A stretch of DNA of 64,000 bases, from positions 1 to 64,000 of the forward strand of contig PYIY01000011.1 of NCBI GenBank assembly GCA_003635195.1, in the 5' to 3' direction. Both the position numbers and the translations under genes were made by a program. Every line of letters begins with the position of its first letter. The stretch's first letter is position 1. The stretch is from Candidatus Poribacteria bacterium. GTDB lineage: Bacteria > Poribacteria > WGA-4E > WGA-3G. The notes beneath the pieces were generated by a model. That model searched no databases. It was not told where the DNA came from and saw only the letters and a list, made by a program, of their open reading frames with translations. Of this stretch, positions 16,465 through 23,763 are shown in pieces.

Positions 16465-17424
16465 ATGAATGTAAAGCGCACACGAACTTATGTGATATTA
16501 GGAATGGCGTTATTGCTAAGTATTAGTCTATTCGCCAATAGTGGCTGGGCGGATGAGCGTGATGTCCTCTCTTTTGTTTCTGTAGAAGACAGAACACGTC
16601 CTATTATTCTGATGGATACCCAAGGGAAGATCCTCCAAGAGCTCGTTATCCCGGGCTTGACACAACTGTCTCTCAGTTGGGCCCCTGATGGACGTTCATT
16701 TACCTATCATGCCATTCACAATCAGGTCCCTAATCTTGACTTTGACATTTATGTGATGGATATGGAAACACAGACAAGCCGTCGGTTGACTCTTGATGAG
16801 GGTCTGGATATATGGCCCGCTTGGTCTCCGAATGGGAAATGGATTTCGTTCGCCTCAAACCGCGCTGGAACGTACGACCTTTATAGAGTGGATGTAGATG
16901 GTGGAAATTTGATAAAATTAACAGACGGACACAACTACGATAAAACCGCCTGGTCTCCAGACAGTCAATCGATCGCCTTTACTTCAAGGGCCTCCCTTTT
17001 TGTGATGACTGCTGAAGGGCGAAAATTGAGGCAGCTCGCGGGAAATGCACACGGCGTTGACTGCACATGGTCACCGGACGGCAAAAAGATTGCTTTCTCC
17101 GCAAATAACGGAATTTTCAGCATTGATGTCAATGGAAGGAACTTGCGCCAACTCACACAACTCAATCAAAGCGCATGGTTTCTTGCGTGGTCGCCGAGTG
17201 GGGAATGGATCGCCTATCGCTTGACAGACATATTAGGTGATTTGGTCATCGGGGTTGTAAACACAGTAGATAGTAAGCGCGGAGGAGTGCTTGAAGCAAC
17301 GAGAGGGTTGAAGCCTAATTATCTTGATTGGGTGCCGGAGGGGTTCCTCTCGGTATTCCCGAGTGTGGAGAAGCAGATAACATTCTGGGGGGCACTCAAG
17401 CAGAACGAGCATACTTCTCAGTAG
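16465..17424 (+). CDS. Secreted TolB-like PD40 beta-propeller with tail
   Basis: 319 residues, ATG at 16465 after TAGGAGAAAT. Signal peptide about 1-28 (N-S-G-W-A). Propeller blades include W-A-P-D-G-R-S-F-T-Y, W-S-P-N-G-K-W-I-S-F-A-S-N-R-A-G-T-Y-D-L-Y and W-S-P-S-G-E-W-I-A-Y. It is shorter and more diverged than its two flanking copies. Tail: L-S-V-F-P-S-V-E-K-Q-I-T-F-W-G-A-L-K; the W-G-x-L-K core is kept although Thr before it has become Ile/Phe, which helps define the essential positions. Confidence 0.8.
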   Translation: MNVKRTRTYVILGMALLLSISLFANSGWADERDVLSFVSVEDRTRPIILMDTQGKILQELVIPGLTQLSLSWAPDGRSFTYHAIHNQVPNLDFDIYVMDMETQTSRRLTLDEGLDIWPAWSPNGKWISFASNRAGTYDLYRVDVDGGNLIKLTDGHNYDKTAWSPDSQSIAFTSRASLFVMTAEGRKLRQLAGNAHGVDCTWSPDGKKIAFSANNGIFSIDVNGRNLRQLTQLNQSAWFLAWSPSGEWIAYRLTDILGDLVIGVVNTVDSKRGGVLEATRGLKPNYLDWVPEGFLSVFPSVEKQITFWGALKQNEHTSQ

Positions 17425-17447
17425 CTGCCGCGTTATAGGAGAAATTT

Positions 17448-18449
17448 ATGAATATGAAACGCATGCGATTTTATGTAGTATTAGGGGTGGCGTTGTTGCT
17501 AAGTGGTAGCCCGTTCGTCAACAGTGGCTGGTCGGAAACTGAACGGGACATCCTCTCTTTTGTTTCCAAAAAAGGTGAAGACAGTCCTATCATTCTCATG
17601 AATACCGGTGGCGCGATCCTCGAAAGGTTGACAACCGATCCGGGGAAGCCATCCAACTTCACTTGGTCTCCCAATGGACGTTCGATTACTTATGACTCCT
17701 GGCAAGGTGGAAACTTTGATATTTATGTGATGGATGTAGAAGCAAATACACACCGTCAGTTGACTTTTGATGGTATCAGGGATCAGTTGCCTGTGTGGTC
17801 TCCGAATGGGAAATGGATTGCATTCATCTCGGACCGTGCTGGGGGCAAGACTATCTACAGAATGGATGTCAATGGAGAGAATGTGAAGCAACTCATAAAC
17901 AAGAAAGATTGCCGTAAACCGGCTTGGTCTCCGGATAGCCAATGGATTGCCTTTAGTTCAGAACACTCTCTTTGGGTAATGGATGCTGAGGGTAGACGGT
18001 TGAGGGAACTCACATGGACTACGCGCTCCTCCGAATGTTCATGGTCACCCGATGGCAAACAGATCGCTTATATGTCAAATGCCCCTAATGGGGGCAGCGA
18101 AGTTTTCAGCATTGACGTAAATGGAAAGAACCGCCGCCAACTCACGCGGACGGACGGACCGACAATCATTCGGGACCCTGTGTGGTCGCCGAGTGGGAAA
18201 TGGATCGCCTATATTGTAGGTCAGATCCCATTCGGAGGTGCGTGGGCAGATCAAATTATGACTAACGGAGTCGTCAGTCTTGTTAATACAGTGAACGGTG
18301 CGGGTGGGAAGCCGATTGAGGCAACAAAAGGATTGCCAAAACAATCTCTCCAGTGGAGACCAAAACGGTTGCTCTCTGTATCACCGAGTGCAGAAAAGCA
18401 GACAACGCTGTGGGGTAAGCTCAAGCAACCGGAAAGTACAACCAAGTAG
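17448..18449 (+). CDS. Secreted TolB-like PD40 beta-propeller with tail
   Basis: 333 residues, ATG 17448 after TAGGAGAAAT, the same leader as the previous gene. Signal peptide about 1-29. Close copy of the gene at 15253. The conserved Cys positions (K-D-C-R-K-P and S-E-C-S-W) are present again. Tail: L-S-V-S-P-S-A-E-K-Q-T-T-L-W-G-K-L-K-Q-P. As in its relatives, the tail follows a W-x-P segment that closes the last blade, so the tail probably hangs free of the propeller. Confidence 0.8.
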   Translation: MNMKRMRFYVVLGVALLLSGSPFVNSGWSETERDILSFVSKKGEDSPIILMNTGGAILERLTTDPGKPSNFTWSPNGRSITYDSWQGGNFDIYVMDVEANTHRQLTFDGIRDQLPVWSPNGKWIAFISDRAGGKTIYRMDVNGENVKQLINKKDCRKPAWSPDSQWIAFSSEHSLWVMDAEGRRLRELTWTTRSSECSWSPDGKQIAYMSNAPNGGSEVFSIDVNGKNRRQLTRTDGPTIIRDPVWSPSGKWIAYIVGQIPFGGAWADQIMTNGVVSLVNTVNGAGGKPIEATKGLPKQSLQWRPKRLLSVSPSAEKQTTLWGKLKQPESTTK

Positions 18450-18521
18450 TCACTGTATATCGGAAAAATTTATTGCGACTTCCACATATCTCTTATATTT
18501 TAACCTATTAAGGAACGCATA

Positions 18522-19349
18522 ATGAAATTTGCTATTTTGATTGTTGGCAGCAGTCTCTTTTTACTGACATTGCCTGTTTCCGCAGGGACGTTTCTGGAGA
18601 CGTTTGATAAATTCGACTTGAAGGATTGGGAGGAAGTTACTGAGCGGAATTTGCCAACAGGTGAATGGCGGGTCGTTAACGGAGTGCTCCACGCGGAAAG
18701 TAAAGATGATGCAATCCGAATGCTGGTGATAAAAGATGCAGCGTGGCACGATTATGAGGTGGAATTAGACGTAATGCCGCTTGACAGACAGGGACGTGGA
18801 CACATTGTGCTTGCTGCACGAGTCAATCAGACGTATGCGATTGTTTTTGCGATTGGCAATATCTTCTGGAACGCACCTTCACCCATAGTTTCAGGTTTCA
18901 TTTTTAAATTGAACACCGGAAGAAGAGTGGGGATTCCATTGGTGCTTATGAAAATACAAGATTTGTTCAACGGGCGCCCGCAAGGTGAAATTGTGGATGA
19001 GATTTTGCGGGTCGGTGTGGTTACAGATATATGTACAACAATTTTGCCGCATCCGTTTCTTGAAAGGGGGAAATGGACCCAGTTAAAGCTGCGTATCGTC
19101 GATAAAAGTTTTATGTTCTCGGTTAATGAAAAGTTGGTTTTGTATCTCACCTGCCTTTTTGACAGTTTCGCTTTCTTGGAGGAAGACCTTAATGTTGACA
19201 GTGTCGGCTTCGGTCTCGCAGGCTATACCGCTCGGTTTGACAACCTCAAAATTACCGGCGAAGAGGTACCGAACCGTGGCGGTTTGTCGGTCCAACCCCA
19301 AGGCAAATTGGCAGTGACATGGGGTCAACTGAAGAAATATGGTAAATAA
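18522..19349 (+). CDS. Secreted lectin-like (DUF1080-like) protein with tail, distant paralogue 4
   Basis: 275 residues; ATG at 18522 after AAGGAACGC. Signal peptide to about residue 22 (P-V-S-A-G). It opens T-F-L-E-T-F-D-K-F-D-L-K-D-W-E-E-V, as in the triplet at 11.8-14.1 kb, but has a longer middle region (roughly residues 110-180) with a hydrophobic insertion. Core strands W-T-Q-L-K-L-R-I-V-D-K-S-F-M-F-S-V-N and F-D-N-L-K-I-T-G-E are kept. Tail: L-S-V-Q-P-Q-G-K-L-A-V-T-W-G-Q-L-K-K. Carbohydrate binding is inferred from fold only. Confidence 0.7.
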   Translation: MKFAILIVGSSLFLLTLPVSAGTFLETFDKFDLKDWEEVTERNLPTGEWRVVNGVLHAESKDDAIRMLVIKDAAWHDYEVELDVMPLDRQGRGHIVLAARVNQTYAIVFAIGNIFWNAPSPIVSGFIFKLNTGRRVGIPLVLMKIQDLFNGRPQGEIVDEILRVGVVTDICTTILPHPFLERGKWTQLKLRIVDKSFMFSVNEKLVLYLTCLFDSFAFLEEDLNVDSVGFGLAGYTARFDNLKITGEEVPNRGGLSVQPQGKLAVTWGQLKKYGK

Positions 19350-19369
19350 TCGTAGAAGGAGAGTTTCTG

Positions 19370-20278
19370 ATGTTTGGTAACTTTAAGTGCCTACTGAGTA
19401 TGGTGTTATTGTTCAGTTTAGTCATGCCTGTATTTTCTTTTGAGCCTTCCGGTGGTGTTTTGTCGTTGGATGGTGAGGATGACTATGCAATACTCCCTTT
19501 TGCGGAACATGGGCATATTTTCCCTGAAGGCACCCATGCGTTTACTGTTGAAGTATGGTTCTACCCGAAAGCTGAACCGAAGGGAAAAGATAAAGACCTT
19601 ATTCTGACTCAGCAAGTTTCCGTCGGATTAAAGGCAAGAGATCAGTGTATACTCGGAAAGAATCAACTTTGCAGTTATCGGCATGCATATCTTTCAGGAG
19701 ATAGAGCGCACGGACTTGCAGGCGCTGATAGAGCAATCGAGAAGGATCAATGGAACTATATAGCAATCATTTTCAAGAACAGCACGCTTTGTCATGCGTC
19801 CAACAACCGGATTAGTCAAGGCTGGAGACTTCCTTTTGCGGACAGGGTGTCTTTGCATATCAATAGACCTGAAGGCGTTCAAGATTTCGTCGTAGGCGGA
19901 TATGGTGAGGATAAGTTTGTGGCCCCTAACGGTGCGTTGTTATTCCAAGTGAGTAGTTTTCAAGGCGAAATTGATGCGATCAGGTTTTCAAATATCGCTC
20001 GATATGACTGCGCCCAACAGGGCCACAATCCGTTTGATCCACCGCCTCGTTTTTTCAATGATGAACACACGTTAGCACTCTGGGATTTCAATGACAAGGA
20101 AGGTGCAACTCGCTTTGAAGATACGTCTGGGAATGGGAAGACATTAATCGGCATGAATGGTGCTGCTGTGATAGGTGGGACCGGTGTTGATCTTAATCGT
20201 AATCCTGAAGATGGACTTGAAATTCGTCCCGACACCTCTTTAACGACGACATGGGGCCAAGTCAAGTCAGAACAGTAG
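19370..20278 (+). CDS. Secreted LamG-domain protein with tail
   Basis: 302 residues, ATG 19370 after GAAGGAGAG. Signal peptide about 1-24. A LamG/concanavalin-like jellyroll follows: L-S-L-D-G-E-D-D-Y-A, F-T-V-E-V-W-F-Y-P, K-D-Q-W-N-Y-I-A-I-I-F-K, G-E-I-D-A-I-R-F-S-N-I-A-R-Y and L-A-L-W-D-F-N-D. These are standard landmarks of bacterial LamG sugar-binding or adhesion modules. Four Cys residues in the middle (C-I-L-G-K-N-Q-L-C, T-L-C-H, Y-D-C-A) are unusual for the class. Tail: L-E-I-R-P-D-T-S-L-T-T-T-W-G-Q-V-K. A third fold with the same tail shows that the tail moves independently of the domain in front of it. Confidence 0.8.
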   Translation: MFGNFKCLLSMVLLFSLVMPVFSFEPSGGVLSLDGEDDYAILPFAEHGHIFPEGTHAFTVEVWFYPKAEPKGKDKDLILTQQVSVGLKARDQCILGKNQLCSYRHAYLSGDRAHGLAGADRAIEKDQWNYIAIIFKNSTLCHASNNRISQGWRLPFADRVSLHINRPEGVQDFVVGGYGEDKFVAPNGALLFQVSSFQGEIDAIRFSNIARYDCAQQGHNPFDPPPRFFNDEHTLALWDFNDKEGATRFEDTSGNGKTLIGMNGAAVIGGTGVDLNRNPEDGLEIRPDTSLTTTWGQVKSEQ

Positions 20279-20284
20279 GGAAGA

Positions 20285-20414
20285 TAGGGCTATTTAGTTT
20301 TCCATTTTTTAACCAAATTTTCAGGACCCAAGCCCGGTAGGTTCGGTTTCCTAACCGAACCGGATTTGCGAAAAGCAGCGCGAAATCCAAGAATTTCTTA
20401 AAACTAAAGCGTCC
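20285..20414 (+). repeat. Putative MITE with ISAs1-like ends, carrying a CCCGGTAGGTTCGG unit
   Basis: Left end TAGGGCTATTTAGTTTT (20285-20301) and right end AAAACTAAAGCGTCCTG (20398-20414) are inverted relatives of the IS end at 513-532. Between them lies a palindromic unit (20332-20362: CCCGGTAGGTTCGGTTTCC then TAACCGAACCGG). About 130 bases, no open frame: likely a non-autonomous element mobilised by the ISAs1-type transposase. Confidence 0.55.
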
Positions 20415-20439
20415 TGGTAGGGAAAATAAGAAAATAGTA

Positions 20440-21408
20440 ATGCGGTTCACACTATTCTTTTTCATTTTCAGTCTAATGGTGTTATCCGGAAATATTTGTC
20501 CTGCCTTTAGCAAGGCACCGGACACAGCGAAAATAGCGTTTAGTTCCTTCCGTGATGGCAACGCGGAAGTCTATCTTATGAATCCAGATGGGAGTGAACA
20601 GGTGAACTTGACGCGCCACCAAGCAGACGATGTTTCCCCTATCTGGTCACCCACAGGCGAACAAATCCTATTCGTCTCAGATCGAATTCGGGTTCCTGAT
20701 TTATATCTGATGGAACCGGATGGCTCCAAGGTCAGACGGGTTTTCAGGAAGGTAGCACAGAGAGAACACCCGACATGGTCTCCTAATGGCAAAAGGATTG
20801 CTTATGAACGCGTTGAATTTGATGAGAGTTGGATCTATATTGCTAACATAGATGGGACAAATGAAGAACGAATAATCCTTGGCCGGGATCCTGCGTGGTC
20901 GCCCGATGGCACCGAAATAGCGTTTTTTACCGGACGGGCTGGGCACACCCGAATTTGGCTTTTCAATCTTCGCACGCGGCGGCAAAAATCACTGCTTCCT
21001 GACGATGCGATTCAGTGGATGTGGTATCCTGCATGGTCGCCTTCCGGGGATAAAATCGCTTTTGCTTGGCTAAATCACTTCCCATTTATAGGTTTTGTTG
21101 AGCGTCAGACGATCTATATTGTCAATCGTGATGGTACAGGTATTGAGCAGGTTGTTGATGAAGCCGGGCCGAGAGCAAACGAGCCAGCGTGGTCCCCAAG
21201 TGGGGACATGCTGCTTTATTCCCAGCGTCTCGAAAACAACCGTTCCCAGATTTTCAAAATCGCTTCGCTTGGCGGGGATCCGGTACAACTGACACAAATC
21301 GATTGGAATTATGGAGGCGACTGGTTCGATCCAGCGTATGCGTTACCTGTCTCACCACAACCACAGTTGCTAACAACGGTATGGGGAGAAGTGAAGAAGG
21401 AGAACTGA
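20440..21408 (+). CDS. Secreted TolB-like PD40 beta-propeller with tail
   Basis: 322 residues. The ATG at 20440 is followed by a signal peptide (about 1-24, P-A-F-S). It belongs to the same subgroup as 6206 and 21431: K-A-P-[DE]-T-A-K-I-x-F at the mature start, F-R-D-G-N-A-E-V-Y-L-M-N-P-D-G, W-S-P-T-G-E-Q-I-L-F-V-S-D-R, W-F-D-P-A-Y-A-L-P-V-S-P-Q-P at the end. Tail: L-L-T-T-V-W-G-E-V-K. The start lies only 26 bases after the putative MITE, so the element may have replaced the original promoter or supplied one. No ribosome site of usual strength is visible (GGGAAAATAAG). Confidence 0.8.
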   Translation: MRFTLFFFIFSLMVLSGNICPAFSKAPDTAKIAFSSFRDGNAEVYLMNPDGSEQVNLTRHQADDVSPIWSPTGEQILFVSDRIRVPDLYLMEPDGSKVRRVFRKVAQREHPTWSPNGKRIAYERVEFDESWIYIANIDGTNEERIILGRDPAWSPDGTEIAFFTGRAGHTRIWLFNLRTRRQKSLLPDDAIQWMWYPAWSPSGDKIAFAWLNHFPFIGFVERQTIYIVNRDGTGIEQVVDEAGPRANEPAWSPSGDMLLYSQRLENNRSQIFKIASLGGDPVQLTQIDWNYGGDWFDPAYALPVSPQPQLLTTVWGEVKKEN

Positions 21409-21430
21409 AGTAATTCTTTCGGAGGCATCT

Positions 21431-22438
21431 ATGAGACAATATAAGTGTTTATCTGTCTTATGTATACTCAGTGTGGTCCTATTATACACAAGCGTTTGCG
21501 ATGTCTGGGCAAAAGCACCTGAGACCGCCAAAATTGTGTTTACCTCCATACGAAATGGCAATCGCGAAGTCTATATTATGGGTGCTAATGGACATAACAA
21601 AACTAACCTTACCGAACACTCAGCAGACGATATTCAACCTACTTGGTCACCGACAGGTGAACGCATCCTTTTTGTGTCAAACCGAGAAGGCAAACACGAC
21701 CTATATCTAATGAAACCAGATGGAAGTGATATCAAGCGTGTATTTGAGGAAAAGTCACACCGTGTCGCCCCTGTCTGGTCTCCGGATGGGAAACGGATTG
21801 CCTACGTACACAACGGACTTCAACGGACGCTAAATATTGCTACAAAAGATGGGAAAAATGTTGAGGTGTTGACAACTGTAGACGATCTTCTCTATGTCAA
21901 TCTTGCTTGGTCTCCGGATGGCACACAGATTGCCTATGATAATATCGTTCGGACGAGTAGAACACATGTTGTTAATTTACGGACGCGAACGGTGGAGCCG
22001 CTACTTCCAGAACTTCACTTTGTAATACTCAACGTCGAGTGGTCTCCGGATGGGAAACAACTTGCGTTCGCTGGCATGGCGTGCGTTGAGAACCAAGCCT
22101 GTCGTTTGAAAGGCTTTGATGATCTAACAGTGTATGTTGTTAATACGGATGGTACAGGTTTGAAACAGGTGGTCGTTAAAGAGGATTTCGGTGCTGATTA
22201 TCCAGTGTGGTCTCCACAAGGGAATGCCTTACTTTATCAACGAAAAGTTAAAGTTATTCTCGGAAATTTCGAGGAGACACAACTCTTCAGACACATATTC
22301 GGTCGTGATAAGCCGAAACAACTGACTGGCATCAGTCGAAATTTTTATGCGGATTGGTTTGATCCAGCGTATGTGTTGCCCGTCTCACTCCAACCGCAGC
22401 TGCTAACAATGCAGTGGGGCGAAATCAAAAGGAAATAG
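21431..22438 (+). CDS. Secreted TolB-like PD40 beta-propeller with tail
   Basis: 335 residues, ATG 21431 after CGGAGGC. Signal peptide about 1-26 (D-V-W-A). Propeller blades of the K-A-P-E-T-A-K subgroup: S-I-R-N-G-N-R-E-V-Y-I-M-G, W-S-P-T-G-E-R-I-L-F-V-S-N-R-E-G-K-H-D-L-Y, W-S-P-D-G-K-R-I-A-Y-V. Tail: V-S-L-Q-P-Q-L-L-T-M-Q-W-G-E-I-K-R-K, with only the W-G-x-[hydrophobic]-K core and the P-Q pair strictly kept. It is 23 bases after the preceding gene, so the two are probably cotranscribed. Confidence 0.8.
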   Translation: MRQYKCLSVLCILSVVLLYTSVCDVWAKAPETAKIVFTSIRNGNREVYIMGANGHNKTNLTEHSADDIQPTWSPTGERILFVSNREGKHDLYLMKPDGSDIKRVFEEKSHRVAPVWSPDGKRIAYVHNGLQRTLNIATKDGKNVEVLTTVDDLLYVNLAWSPDGTQIAYDNIVRTSRTHVVNLRTRTVEPLLPELHFVILNVEWSPDGKQLAFAGMACVENQACRLKGFDDLTVYVVNTDGTGLKQVVVKEDFGADYPVWSPQGNALLYQRKVKVILGNFEETQLFRHIFGRDKPKQLTGISRNFYADWFDPAYVLPVSLQPQLLTMQWGEIKRK

Positions 22439-22491
22439 ACTTTCACACTTTACTTTTTTTAAGAAAATAGGTCAAGGAGGAATTCGTCAAG

Positions 22492-23508
22492 ATGAAACAC
22501 GTATTGCGTTATGTAGTATTATGGAGTATGTTGATTCTATTGGTTGGGAATGTCCAAGCGGTTGGAACTGGAACACTCTCTTTTTCCGCCAACCCCCGGA
22601 GCCCTGACCTCTACCTCATAGACAGCACGGGTAAGAACCTCCGAAAACTTACAACCGATCACATAAATAAGCGTTCACCGACTTGGTCGCCGGATGGACG
22701 TTTTTTTGCCTATCAATCCAACGACGATGGGGATCCTGATATCTATGTGATGGATGTCAGAAACAAAACATCCCGCCAATTGACCAACCACCCTGAGCGG
22801 GATCTGTCGCCTGCGTGGTCGCCGAATGGGAAATGGATTGCGTTTGAATCTGACCGAACCGGGGATCTACATATCTACAGAATTGATGTAGATGGCTCAA
22901 ATCTGATGCGATTGACAAAACGTGGGGATAACCAAAGTCCAGCGTGGTCGCCAGATAGTCAGTGGCTCGCGTATAATTCCTATCAAGAAGGAAATCGTGA
23001 TGCAGGGATTCGTGGAAGGCAATTTCTCTCTGTAATGACTGCCGATGGCAAAAGGACGAGGCAACTGACAGAAGACCTAAATATGTCCGGTTGTACGTGG
23101 GCTCCAGATGGAAAACAGATCGCTTTTGCTGCGGGGAATATCGGAAAAGACGGCATGAATATCAGCGTCATTGATGTCAATGGGCATAACCGCCGTGCCT
23201 TAACCGAAGTGGGACCAAACGCATGGGCGAGAAGTCCGTCGTGGTCGCCGGATGGCAAGTGGATCGCCTATTTTTTCAAGAGTTTGCCGGTATTGGATGT
23301 GGATCTTGGTCACGGAATCCGAGCCATTGACTTTTGGAGTGGTGATAGTGTTATTTGTATCATAAGCCCTGAAGGTAATAACGACGCGCAACAGCTTAAG
23401 GCAACAAGGAGATTATCGTCCAATCCTGTGTGGGTGCCCGACGGTTTCTTCCCGGTTTCACCACAACTCCAATTATTACCCACGCAGTGGGGACACCTAA
23501 AAAAGTAG
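22492..23508 (+). CDS. Secreted TolB-like PD40 beta-propeller with tail
   Basis: 338 residues, ATG 22492 after AAGGAGGAATTC. Signal peptide about 1-24 (N-V-Q-A). Blades: R-S-P-D-L-Y-L-I-D-S-T-G, W-S-P-D-G-R-F-F-A-Y-Q-S-N-D-D-G-D-P-D-I-Y, W-S-P-N-G-K-W-I-A-F-E-S-D-R. It has features of both propeller subgroups. The tail is F-P-V-S-P-Q-L-Q-L-L-P-T-Q-W-G-H-L-K-K. It is the last tail-bearing gene of the run; the second sigma-propeller gene starts 255 bases downstream with its own upstream motif. Confidence 0.8.
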   Translation: MKHVLRYVVLWSMLILLVGNVQAVGTGTLSFSANPRSPDLYLIDSTGKNLRKLTTDHINKRSPTWSPDGRFFAYQSNDDGDPDIYVMDVRNKTSRQLTNHPERDLSPAWSPNGKWIAFESDRTGDLHIYRIDVDGSNLMRLTKRGDNQSPAWSPDSQWLAYNSYQEGNRDAGIRGRQFLSVMTADGKRTRQLTEDLNMSGCTWAPDGKQIAFAAGNIGKDGMNISVIDVNGHNRRALTEVGPNAWARSPSWSPDGKWIAYFFKSLPVLDVDLGHGIRAIDFWSGDSVICIISPEGNNDAQQLKATRRLSSNPVWVPDGFFPVSPQLQLLPTQWGHLKK

Positions 23509-23556
23509 TCGTTTTACGCCTACATAGGGGTTCCGCAAGCACCGGTACACAATACA

Positions 23557-23587
23557 TAGGACTCATGGAAAAATCACGTGAGTCCTA
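23557..23587 (+). repeat. Inverted repeat TAGGACTCA / TGAGTCCTA
   Basis: A 9-bp perfect stem (23557-23565 with 23579-23587) and 13-base loop about 50 bases after the preceding gene. It may end that transcript, but there is no T-run directly after; a mobile-element remnant is equally possible, since the MITE at 26972 also begins TAGGACT. Confidence 0.45.
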
Positions 23588-23663
23588 CGTTTAAAAACAC
23601 TTCCGAAATATCCTATCCCGTCCGACTTATCTTAGCAGCATCTTTCCAAATCCTCCGGTATCG

Positions 23664-23712
23664 ATTTTTTTTTCAGTTATGCACCCTTTCGCCCTCAAAA
23701 TTGTATCATTAA
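23664..23712 (+). promoter_or_regulatory. Recurrent upstream motif, copy 2 of 3
   Basis: T-run plus CAG, then TTATGCACCCTTTCGCCCTC, then AAAATTGTATCATTAA. It matches copies at 6038 and 26879 over almost 50 bases, while surrounding bases differ. It ends 52 bases before the second sigma-propeller gene, a normal promoter distance. Confidence 0.55.
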
Positions 23713-23763
23713 CAATTTGAATATAAACATAATCACGTCTATGCGTAGTCATGGGGAATTCTT

